This document shows positions 39,611 to 50,153 of a DNA stretch of 64,000 bases, one piece after another. Made by a program: the position numbers and the translations under genes. The DNA is taken from the NCBI GenBank assembly GCA_002943765.1, contig PQWQ01000007.1:1986501-2050500 (forward strand). The letters run 5' to 3'. How positions within the stretch are numbered: position 1 is the first letter of the stretch; every line of letters begins with the position of its first letter. The notes beneath the pieces were generated by a model that searched no databases, was not told the origin of the DNA, and worked only from the letters and a program-made list of their open reading frames with translations. Source of the DNA: Psoroptes ovis. Taxonomy: Eukaryota; Arthropoda; Arachnida; Sarcoptiformes; Psoroptidae.

Positions 39611-41294
39611 TCAAGAAGTAGTACCATTTGGTACAACCATAGGCGCTGTTGTCGTTGTGTTTGTTGTTGATCCAGATGATTGAGGCGACGATGAATATTG
39701 CTGAGGTTGTTGTGAATTTTGATTTGAAAGGGATGAGGATTGCAGTTGTTGTTGCGATTGTGATGCTATTGATGTTGCTGTTGCAGTCGTCGGTGATGAT
39801 GTTAATAACGATGATGATGATGATACATTGACAGTTGGTTTGAATGTTACTACACCAGTTGATACTGGGGGATTTGGAGACAAAACCGATGTGGTCATCG
39901 TTGAATTTAATGGTGCACGATGATCAACAATAATGGTTGATGTTTTCGTCATCATTGATGACATTGGTGTTGCGGTCGGAGCACTATTATTATTATTATT
40001 GTTATTTGCCGTTGCTATCAAAGGCACCATATTGTTTGGCGATTGTTGTTGTTGCTGAATTTGTGCATTTTTCAGAACTTTATAAACATCATCAACCTTA
40101 GATAATCGTTCAAAAAATGGTATAAGATCACTTAATTCTGTATCATTCATATCATTGAACCATGATGCAACTGGAACCTGAATTCAAGGGAAATCAGAGA
40201 GAGCTATTATGATTTTGAAAAATGGTTTCAGAAAATACTTACAGCATTATTAGGGTGAAAAGAATAAGATGCAGGCGAATTATCGACAATCACAACTTTA
40301 TTTAAATCACGTCCTAATCTACTCAAATCCTGTTTCAGAATTTTTTTTTAAGAATTTTAAACCAAATTTGAATGAATTTGATTATTCTCACTTTAACATA
40401 ATTTCCATTATGATATATACAAGATTCACGAAATAATCGTGCACGAAATACATTCCACTGATCAAGTAAATCAGCAACAGGATCAGCATACTATGTAAAT
40501 TATTAAATTATTTTAATGGTCAAAAAATGTCAAAAATCGCTTACTTTAGCTAAACTAGCTGTAAATAAGACACATTCATATAAATCACCCATACGCTTTA
40601 AAAATTCATCAACATGTGGTCGTTTATGAACATAAACTTGGTGTGTGGTACCTTCAATTTCAACAGGTACAGTGAAATCGGCATTACTTATCGGCTTTTT
40701 TTTCATTTCATTATTAAATTCAACAAGAGTGAATGAAAAGAAAAAGCATTAATTAATTAAAGAATTTGGAAAAAAATAATTATACCTTGAATGAGCTATG
40801 CACAAGGGTTTCATCAAGATCAATGACCAGGCATATTTTGTTAGCATCTTTACTACTAACTGGTGGTAAAAGATGTTGATGATACTATGAAGATATTCAG
40901 AAATCAAAAATTCAATTATTCAATTTCCATACAAGAAATACATACGGCAAGTGAAACACTTTCTTCAGATGAGGCAACTTCAGGTGTACGAACACAACGA
41001 AAACAACAGAATAATGTTTGTAAAATACTTTTATGTCGTTTCTTTTTCGTTATTTTAGTATCTAAATTAATGAAAACAGAAAAGAATTGATTAGAAATTG
41101 ATTTGAAATTACGGAACAAAAGAATACATACCAGAATCATTATCATTTTGATTATTATAATTATTTGCTTGTGATTGATTGACCATTAATTGATTATTAA
41201 TGAAAAATGAATTATCATTATCACCATCAGCTACCATAACTTGTGTGATCGGTGATTGATGTGTATAATGATTATTTTGGCCGTCGGTTTTCAT
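39611..41294 (-). CDS. SCP-type RNA polymerase II CTD small phosphatase (CTDSP-like)
   Basis: HAD-superfamily phosphatase that removes phosphate from Ser in the RNA polymerase II C-terminal repeats and from other regulators. Model: complement of join(39611..40177, 40243..40329, 40392..40490, 40545..40694, 40786..40884, 40946..41061, 41132..41294), 426 aa, every junction GT-AG and in phase. The catalytic DxDx(T/V) motif is in VIDLDETLVHSSFK; further blocks are [40 protein letters not shown] and NSPASYSFHPNNAVPVASWF. The N-terminal region includes a Cys cluster (LFCCFRC) also present in vertebrate SCPs. After the domain the protein continues for about 150 residues of Gln/Ser/Thr-rich tail not found in the compact human SCP1-3. 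Paralogue identity is not resolved. Confidence 0.93.
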
Positions 41295-44200
41295 TTTTTT
41301 TCTTTCTTTTAATGATTTTTAAAAAATAATAATTTCAAAATAATTTTCTTTTTCATTAAAATATCATTTAGTTTTCTCTCAATATGTTTGCTTCTTTTTT
41401 TTACATTAAATCTTGATGATTTGTAATGTAAATATTATATTTTTTTTCTTGTAAAAGATCAAATATTTTTTGAGGCCAATTTTTATGTCTGACAATATCA
41501 ATATATAAAATATAAAAATTTTTTAGATCACAGATTCAATAAAATTCTTTACAATCATTGATTATAAATAGAAAATTTATATATTATCATTTGTGATGCA
41601 AAAAAAAAACATTAAATTTTTTTTCGAGTAAAAATACAAAAATTTCCAAACACAAAAAAAACAATTGAACAGCATCAGCATAAACAGCAACAATAACACC
41701 AACAACAAGTGTTATTGTCTGTTTTATTAATGGTGGCCGTATTATTATTTTTATTCATCAATACTTAATTGAGGCGTAATTTTCATTTCTTAATTAAATT
41801 TAATTGATTAATATCTTGATTTTTATTTTTATTATTATTATTGTAATTTGAATTCATTAATGATAATAGAGGTATTAATAAAAAGAAAAAATTGATTATT
41901 TTCTTTTTTTCTTTATTTGTTGTGCGATTCGCTGCCCTTAATTCATTGTTATTATTATTATTATTTATTTTTTTAATTGAAAACAAATGATGATTATTCA
42001 AATCGTAAGATGTAAAACAAAAAATAGAGAAGAAAAATCATCTAATTGAAAATAAAATATAAGAAAAATGAGAAAAAAAATATAAGATTTATGATTGATT
42101 TATGATAAAATGATAATGTCGATGATGATGACGATCATTTATGATAGCAACATTGAAATCAAACGTTATATTGAGCAGAAAGAAAAAAACTTTTCATTTA
42201 AAAATCACCAATCACAAATAAATCAGATATAAATGATAATTTCGATGACATTAAACAACTCTAACATACATGCACGCATCCATATACAAATATACACACA
42301 AAAACAGTAAGAGCAATGTGTCGATTTCTAATCAGAAGCAAAATCAATTTTAAAAATATCAATTTATCATCGTTGATAATTTGATTTTATGCACGTATCA
42401 ACAAACACCTTGAATCATTTTTTGTTTTTATTTAATCATTTATTCATTCATTTATTTGTTTCTCCGCTTATTATTTGCTTTACATATGCCTAGTTTGATA
42501 ATTGAATAATCAAGGAAAAATTAAAAAAATCAAGATAAAAAGGTTCACTATTATGAGGACTATGGTTCTATTGTTTTGAATTTCAGATACACTAATCGAT
42601 ATATCTGTTTTTCATAATCGATCCTACATGAAAAAGGAGGAACTATGCCGAAATTTTTTCGGAAAATAATAAACTAAATGAAAAAACGAAATATTTTTGA
42701 GAAAGTCTTCCGTAAATGCATTACAAACACAACAAAAATACTGAGAAAAAACATTGAATTCGCCACTTGGACCTTGGATTTTTTCTTATTTCAATTTTCA
42801 CATATATTCATCTTCACATACTGAAAATGACAAATAATTTGTAGATGTTATGTTATAAATAAACTAATAAAAAACTAAAATCAGAATGTTGGCAATATTC
42901 TTTCACGTTTTTGTTTTGTTTTTTTTTCTAAACTAATACGAATTTAATCGGAGTGATATTCACTGTTAATTTGGTGGTAGTAGGAGGATATAACGGTTTA
43001 TCATCATCATCACTATTATTATTGAACAAACTTACCCACAAATTTTTGTTTGCAAAAATACAAAAAAAACAACAACAAAATAATAAATTGAAAATGATTA
43101 AACGGTTGTTTTGTTTTTTATGTTACAGTAATATATTCATTTAAAAGGATGCTCATTTATAACAACCGATCAATAAGCATTAACATTTATCATACGGCTA
43201 AAAAAACTATATATTTGCGAAAATATATCAAATAATTTGTTGAGGCTGATATTAATTGATTGTTTATTTATTTATTCATTTGAAAAAATTATTTCCACTT
43301 CAAAAAAGGCAACAAATTGATGGCCAAAACAATTTGGAATGGTGATAGATAAATAATTTTTTCTTATACATTGATCAATTGAGTAATATTTTCATATCAA
43401 ATATTACTCATTGTTATTATTATCATTATTAAATTTAATCAATATTTTATAATTTTTGCACTTGATCGATGTCAATGATGATTTTAAATAATAATGATAA
43501 TAATAATTCAAAATTAATTGATGTTAAAATGATGAGCACTGGGTGTGTGTTTCTATATCAAACTGCTTTATGTTTCAAATATTGTTTATTGTAGCGTAAT
43601 AATAAATAATACAAAAAAATGTATCTGTAATAAAGTTGTCAATACAATTCAAATCGTTCATTTCGGTGCTAATTATTTTATCGTTAAGAATTTTAATTCT
43701 TATAATTAATATTTTTTTTTTTCTCAATGAATATTATTCTGTAAAAAATAATTATAAACCGTCGACAACAACAACAATCATGAAAAAATAATCATCAAAA
43801 CATGGTGATGGTGATGTTAATAACAATAGTAGCAACAATAACAGTGAAAAGCATTATAAAATGATTAGTATATTTATATGACGACGATGATGATGATGAT
43901 GTTAATGATGACGGCCACGGATGAAAAAAATTGAATCGTTGAATATTCTTAAGTCTTATTAATTTCTAAATAAGAAAATAGAGGGAAAAAACTTTAGAAA
44001 ATTGAAAAAAAACACAAATAAAGCAAACAAAAACAAAACAAACATACAATAACCCAGTAGAATAATTGAAAAAAATCAATTATTCTCATTCTTGTTCAAA
44101 TTCTAGCTCAAAATTCACTTGTATTTACACACATTTACATTTTTATTATCATTTTTTCTGTTTATTTACTCATTTTATTCATTTTAATTGATTGATTTTC

Positions 44201-45087
44201 TTCATTCATTTACTCGATAAACACGGCAGCAATAAAAGCATTATAATAATTAAAATTTTCAAAATTTCTACAAATTTTCTCAAATTTCAATTCAAAATCC
44301 GAATTTTAAGGGCAGAAAACAGTCAAGAAATTCATTAAAAAAAACAAAAAATAAAATTCGAACCTTTCTTTACTTCGAATGTTCAGCACACATACACATT
44401 TTTAACTCAGGTGTGTTGCTCGTGTATGTATGGTACTTGTCTCTCTATGTTAGTTCTTCGAAGTATTCTTTTGGCATATGTATAAGTACATATGTGTATG
44501 AATGAGGCTAACATATACGCGCATATACGCTAAGTTTGCTTGTGTTTACTTGTTTGTTAGTGTTTATTATTTGATGAAATAATTCATGGAATGTATTTTG
44601 TCATTGATTTTTTTTGGTGAATGGATTCGAAATTCGAAAATTAAGGGAGAAAGAGAGAGAGGAGTAAAAAGAAAAAGGTAGTAGCATTTGAAATAGTCGT
44701 TTAGCAGGTGTTTTTATTTTGGTTGTTTACAAATACGAATGAGTAAATGAGGGAAAATTGAATGGTAGTAGCATTGTTGCGATTGAAGAAAAAATTTTTG
44801 AGTTTTTTTTTTCGTAAACACACAACCAAATGGCTTATGGGGATAGCCAATAATTTTGGGGTAGAAGCATTAGCAAAAATTTTTTAGTTACTGCTACAAC
44901 TTGTCTGAATAAAGTTTATACGTTGAAAAGTTTTTGCAAATTGTAAATTTGGCACAGTTTTTTTCCGCCGTAATTCAAATTTTGAAATTTGAATTATGTT
45001 GATTTTTGCGCAAAAGCAGTAGGAATTTTTCCAACTTGGAAAAAATTTGCTGAATTTTTTATAAATCAATGATTAATGATTGGATTA
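41295..45087. other. Intergenic, no gene seen
   Basis: About 3.8 kb of AT-rich sequence upstream of the phosphatase and of the transposase gene. A 10-bp inverted repeat (ACAATAACAC / GTGTTATTGT) lies near 41,689-41,718. Otherwise microsatellites and poly-T/poly-A runs. Open frames are short and unrecognised on both strands. Confidence 0.45.
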
Positions 45088-45143
45088 TTATTTGATTAAT
45101 AATTGATTAATTGATTGATTTAATTCAATTATTAATCAAATAA
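45088..45143. repeat. 19-bp perfect inverted repeat
   Basis: TTATTTGATTAATAATTGA at 45,088-45,106 is exactly complementary to 45,125-45,143, with an 18-nt loop. It lies 90 bp upstream of the transposase start. It could form a cruciform or hairpin, but pure AT palindromes also arise by chance in this genome. Confidence 0.55.
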
Positions 45144-45233
45144 AAGTGAAAATCAAGCATAATTTTCATTATTATTCAGCAAAATTGCGATAATAATAAT
45201 TTTGAAAATTGAATTTTTAATAAATTTTTTAAA

Positions 45234-48200
45234 ATGGAAAACCGTTCAAGTAAGTTTATCGTTTTACAGAAGATTCACATCATGCATCCTTTTTTTGAAA
45301 TATGAAGAGAATAGCGAGACAAGGGGGATTTGGTCCATGATTAATACATTGGATGGCTATGTAAATGGGAACGTAGTCTTGGACCATCAAGTCCCATATT
45401 ACATCGAATTGATCAAGAGGATTCGGAGGTTCATTTCCTTATATGAATCATTAAGTGTTGAAATTAAGCAATTCGATGGCATCCAGGCGAAATTTTCTGA
45501 ATTAGCGGAATCGAACCCTAAATGGAAAAATAAAAAGCAAAAATACATAGAATTAGGTAAAACCATACGTCGATCATTACATCAGATCAAACGAAACAAA
45601 AAACTTGATGTTCAGAAGCCAATCGTCAAGCAATACATTGAATTGAATAAAAAAAGGGTACGGTCTGTTCATTGTTGTGGAAAAATTTACACCAGTGGCT
45701 GCAACATGTACAAGCATATTCAAAAAGAACATCCAGAAGCGTACATTCCAGACTCGGGAATAGAATCGTCGTTAACAGTTCATGACTCTGTACCGCAATC
45801 GTTACCATCTCCATCTGCTAACTGTTCATCATTATTACCGCAGCGATCGCCATCAACATCTTCTCATTCTGAACCATTATTACCACAGCAATTGCCATCA
45901 ACATCTTCTCATTCTGAACCATTATTACCACAGCAATTGCCATCAACATCTTCTCATTCTGAACCATTATTACCACAGCAATTGCCATCAACATCTTCTC
46001 ATTCTGAACCATTATTACCACAGCAATTGCCATCAACATCTTCTCATTCTGAACCATTATTACCACAGCAATTGCCATCAACATCTTCTCATTCTGGACC
46101 ATTATTACCACAGCAATTGCCATCAACATCTTCTCATTCTGAACCATTATTACCACAGCAATTGCCATCAACATCTCATTCTGAACCATCGTTGCCAGCT
46201 ATGGATCCAGAAACAATGTCTCTTGACGATTCAGATTCGGATTCGAACTCGGACTCAGAGATGGACGAACAATACGAAAGTTATAGTGAGGATGAAGTCG
46301 AACTTGAATTAGGAAATAAAAAATGTACTTTTTTGGAGTGCGCTCGTAACGATTTATCACATGAGGATTATCAAAAATTCAGTAGAAATTGTGAGTCAAT
46401 TTTGTGCCACAAGGCTAAGAATTATATCACTTTTCCATCGTTTTCTATTGTGTTCAATACGATAATGAGAGATTTTGATGTGAATCCTAGTACTATGTTG
46501 CATAGTTATGTAACCAATTATATCAAGTCCGAATATTACCAATGGGAGTTTGCAAAAACACTGGTTAACTTCATAACTCCCAAAGAATATCTAGTGGGTG
46601 ATGGCAGCAAAAAATACTATTATATCCCGATCAAACAGATAATTGAAAAGTACATCATTACCGACAATTTAGTTGATCTGATCGGTAAGGAAGAAGATCA
46701 TTTATTACCACCATACATAAGAGAAAATAAATTCGCCAAAAAACTACGGCTCATCATATATGGTGATGAGTTCAACGCTTCCAACGCGTTGCAAGATTCA
46801 AATCGCAGAAATAAGATATACATATTGTATCTTGATATTGACAATAACACAAACCCAACGACAAAGCTTAAAGACATTCATTTATTGATGATATGGAGGT
46901 CAATTGACCAAAAAGATTCCGATACATCACTCAGTCAATTATTGAAGCCACTGACTGACGATTTGACCGATTTAATCAAGCATGGAATTGATTATAACGG
47001 GCGCAAAATCCAAGTATGCTTGAGTCACATCTTGGGTAAGAAATTTTTTCACACGTTGATTTATCATTTTAATACAATTAATTCTTTACTCTAGGTGACA
47101 ATCTAGGTATTGCTGAATTGCTAGGTCTCAATAGATCTTTTGGATACGGTTTCATCTGTCGATATTGTGGCAAGACATATAGAAATCTGAACATCGTTGA
47201 GCAGCGCGATTTGGCGATGTGCAAAACTTATGATGAATATAAAGAAGAGCTTCGAATGATTAAAAATTATCCAAACTTCCGAAGCTTCTACGGCATAAAA
47301 ACTGATTGTGCCTTTTCACCATTGAAAATCAACATTTTTCAGGTTTCGCCACCTGATTGGTTCCATGATGTTGCGGAAGGTATTTTTTATATATGATTAG
47401 AAACAAAAAATTATCATTTTTTTATTTTAAGGAATAATTCCGAGAATCATGGACGTAATTTTGGCCAAATTGACGGGTTTTTTGCCAACTTCTCATATCA
47501 AGAAAAGTATCCAAAAATTTAAATGGGTAAATGGACCCATAACCTTGAATCCCCAAGGGAAATTGCAATGTAAAGGGAAGGGTATTCAAAAGGTGGAAAT
47601 GGCGGCCAGATTCATCGAAATATTTCCACAAATCATTGTGAATCAGAAGGACGAATTTGAGTTGTACTTCATTTTGAGGAAATTCATCTTCCTCTCGTTT
47701 GGCTTTAACATGGAACAATTAGACGAATTGAAAACAGTGGTGAATGAGTTGATTGATATTTGCATCAAATTGAGAATGATGACACCGAAAACGCATTTCG
47801 CGTCTCATTATTTCGATTTGATGCAGTTTTATGGACCACTTCGAAAATATAGTACCGAGCGTTATGAACGCAATCATTCTCTCATGAAAACTATCATTCG
47901 AAAATCCAGGAACTTCAAGAATGTACCCTTTTCGATCGCCAAGAAATATCAAGTTGCCCACCTTTTTATGGCTGATGAAGACGAAATCACCATAGGTCTT
48001 GACGAGCGAATTAGGGCTCGTGATCGCCCTTTCAAATTGGGATATAGGATTGCAAGAGCCTTGCTGAAAGAGGACGATAAGTTCCTCGAAGCCAAGAATT
48101 TTTCCAGGATTGACAATAAGATAATGGTATCAGGCGACTTGTGGTCAATTATAAGGCCAATCATAACGAATATTTATGAGATTGAGATGCTAACTGAAAA

Positions 48201-48441
48201 TTATTCCATCCAGTTGGATGAATTATCGTTTGCGAATTCATTCATTTTTTATCACAATGGTTCACCGCATCTTAATTATTGCGTTAAAAAAGTTGTAAGT
48301 TCGTCAGAATCATATATCAGACCATTTTGTCTGAGTTTTGATTTTTATAAATTTTTTCTGTTTGCTTACACGTAGAACATTACAGAAGACCCAAACAATG
48401 ATCGCGGAACTCGCGAAATAATGATGAATGAATTAACGTAA
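45234..48441 (+). CDS. CACTA/EnSpm-like DDE transposase
   Basis: Cut-and-paste transposase gene or a domesticated derivative. Model: join(45234..45249, 45308..47035, 47095..47379, 47432..48294, 48376..48441), 985 aa, introns of 52-81 nt, all GT-AG and in phase. The start reads MENRSK then NSETRGIWSM. A Cys/His segment (CCGKIYTSGCNMYKHIQKEH) is followed by a 15-residue repeat region, then the catalytic part. Blocks typical of animal EnSpm transposases are IIYGDEFNASNAL, CLSHILGDNLG followed by SFGYGFICRYCG, PPDWFHDVAEGI and STERYERNHSLMK with RNFKNVPFSIAKKYQ. The presumed catalytic acids are in GDEF, LGDNLG and RYE. No frame break is seen. The last exon could continue, since AACGTAAG looks like a donor. 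CACTA-type element ends were not found. Confidence 0.72.
45850..46200 (+). repeat. 45-nt coding minisatellite in the transposase gene
   Basis: Seven full units and one shortened unit of 45 nt, each coding PSTSSHSEPLLPQQL. Because the unit is a multiple of three the frame survives copy-number change. The same DNA is also open on the minus strand, producing a spurious 123-codon frame. The units are nearly identical, so expansion or homogenisation is recent. Confidence 0.9.
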
Positions 48442-48519
48442 GATAATTCATTCAATTAAATGGAATATTGGTTTGATAATAAACTGATTTCATGGATATT
48501 CTTTTTATGATTAGGCCTT

Positions 48520-49095
48520 ATAATTGACTGCAAATTGTCTGAAACGATTGACTGCGGTAATAATGATGAACACTTAGCAGATGGAGATGGCAACGATTGT
48601 GGTAATAATGGTTCAGAATGAGAAGATGGTGATGGCAACTGGTTCAGAATGAGAAGATGGTGATGGCAACGATGGTTCAGAATGAGAAGATGGTGATGGC
48701 AACGATGGTTCAGAATGAGAAGATGGTGATGGCAACGATGGTTCAGAATGAGAAGATGGTGATGGCAACGATGGTTCAGAATGAGAAGATGGTGATGGCA
48801 ACGATTGTGGTAATAATGATGAATAGTTTTACCTAATACCTAATTCTATGTATTTTTGCTTCTTATTTTTCCATTTAGGATTTGGTTCCATTAATTCAAA
48901 AATTTCCCCTAGATGCGATCGAATTGCTTGATTTTAACATTTAATGATTTATATAAGGAAATGAATCTCCAAATCTTCTAGATCAATTCGGTGTAATATG
49001 GGACTGGATGGTCCAAGACTACATTTCCATTTACCTAACCATTTTACAGTTGGTCCATGCTGCGCCCAATGTATGCAGCATGGACCAAATTCCCT
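48520..49095 (-). pseudogene. Inverted, decayed partial copy of the transposase 5' region
   Basis: Read on the minus strand, 49,095 to 48,835 matches 45,325-45,560 (shared words GGTCTTGGACCAT, AGTCCCATATTACA, CATTTCCTTATAT, AAATGGAAAAATAA). It then jumps directly to the SHSEP repeat region, skipping about 240 bp that codes the Cys/His segment in the intact gene. A 40-bp insertion at about 49,045-49,085 and in-frame stops show it is non-functional. Its repeats have a 33-nt unit instead of 45 nt. It lies immediately after, and opposite to, the intact gene. Confidence 0.8.
48605..48800 (-). repeat. 33-nt minisatellite in the transposase relic
   Basis: About five to six tandem units of 33 nt coding SHSEPSLPSPS on the minus strand, followed by a partial unit. 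Related in sequence to the 45-nt array at 45,850 but with a different period, so the two arrays expanded independently. Confidence 0.85.
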
Positions 49096-49107
49096 TCTGT
49101 ATATATA

Positions 49108-49211
49108 TGATTAATCTGTAAATATTGTATATATGGTTAATCTGTAAATATTGTATAAATGATTAATCTGTAAATATTGTATATATGGTTAATCTGTAAA
49201 TATTGTATATA
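49108..49211. repeat. 26-bp tandem array, four units
   Basis: Units alternate between TGATTAATCTGTAAATATTG and TGGTTAATCTGTAAATATTG starts, each followed by TATATA or TATAAA. The A/G alternation suggests the array grew by duplicating a two-unit block. It borders the transposase relic. Confidence 0.88.
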
Positions 49212-49335
49212 TGATTTATTTGAATTTTAATTCATTCAATTTTTGTCATTTCCATATGAATTTATAAATTAAAATACGAATAAAATTAATTTTAAAGCAA
49301 TTTAAAATCCTGATTGGATTGCGCAATCACCGGAA

Positions 49336-49420
49336 CAATCGATTATACGCTCCCCCAATCGATTATACACCCCCACAATCGATCGATTGTAAAATGTATC
49401 GACGCCATCGATGGCATCGA
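49336..49420. repeat. Cluster of ATCGAT palindromes
   Basis: Two copies of CAATCGATTATAC(G/A)C with C-rich ends, then CAATCGATCGATTG and GCCATCGATGGC (both perfect palindromes) and CATCGATATC. The density of ATCGAT is far above background. Such motifs resemble DREF/BEAF-type promoter or insulator sites of flies, but no adjacent gene start is demonstrated. Confidence 0.5.
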
Positions 49421-50153
49421 TATCTTTTTTTTTTACGCACGCGCATTTCAGTCTTGAAAAAGGTAAAATACATTCGGCTGTACAAAATTTTCGTAACTAT
49501 TTTCAGTACAAAAACAATCGAAAATTTTCTAACTATTTTCAATGCTTCTCTTTCACAAGCCATTTGGTTGTGTGTGTGAAGAACAAATTGAAATTGATCA
49601 TATGTCACACCTTCTCACATGTTTGTTTTGCGAATTAAAAAAAAAATTTTTCGCCTCTAAATTACATGCTACTACCATCAAAGTAAGATTGAAACCAGCG
49701 CCATCTGTTGAGCAGATTGTGGAACTGCTAAAATTAAATCGCCGCCAGATATCTTGCTGCGCGTAGCGCAGCAACAAGTGTGAAATTTTTAAAATTAAAT
49801 AAGAAAAAATGGTTCAATGAAGATATGAAACCATGTCGTAGTGGTGCTGAACTTTGAACACACACACTTGTATGAATCAAGAAAATAATAATTGGATCAC
49901 ACCACCACTATGGCGATCACCACCAAAATACCACCACTGTAGCCTTGTTTTATTTAATCAATAAACTTCGATCATAATAATCATAATAATAATATAGCAC
50001 CACCATGATTGATTTTTCTTGTCAAGTTTGATACACATTTCACGCTGTCTAATGAATGTGTTGATTCTTTAGGATTCTTTCAATCCATTCTTGTTCATTA
50101 ATCTTATTTTATTTAATTATGATAAAATTTTGAAAATTTCACGTTCATAAACG
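49421..50153. other. Upstream region of the meteorin gene
   Basis: Contains a perfect hairpin, TTGCTGCGC-GTA-GCGCAGCAA, at 49,753-49,773 just after AGCGCCATCTGTTGAGCAG, both unusually GC-rich for this genome. Short open frames here are not recognisable. The rest is AT-rich and should include the meteorin promoter. Confidence 0.4.

Noticed and set aside
45202..45249. Upstream part of the transposase open frame as its N-terminus
   Set aside because: It opens with TTG. An ATG at 45,234 with a GTAAGT donor and an acceptor at 45,307 gives a normal 58-nt intron and a proper start.
45818..46189. 123-codon minus-strand frame with repeated MVQNEKMLMAIAVVI
   Set aside because: It is the antisense of the 45-nt coding minisatellite. 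A repeat unit divisible by three keeps other frames open as well.
45850..46200. Regular repeats that could suggest a CRISPR array
   Set aside because: Units are contiguous with no unique spacers, code for protein, and the context is eukaryotic.
49542..49766. 74-codon frame with several Cys/His residues
   Set aside because: No valid zinc-finger spacing, and it spans the GC-rich hairpin. Insufficient support.
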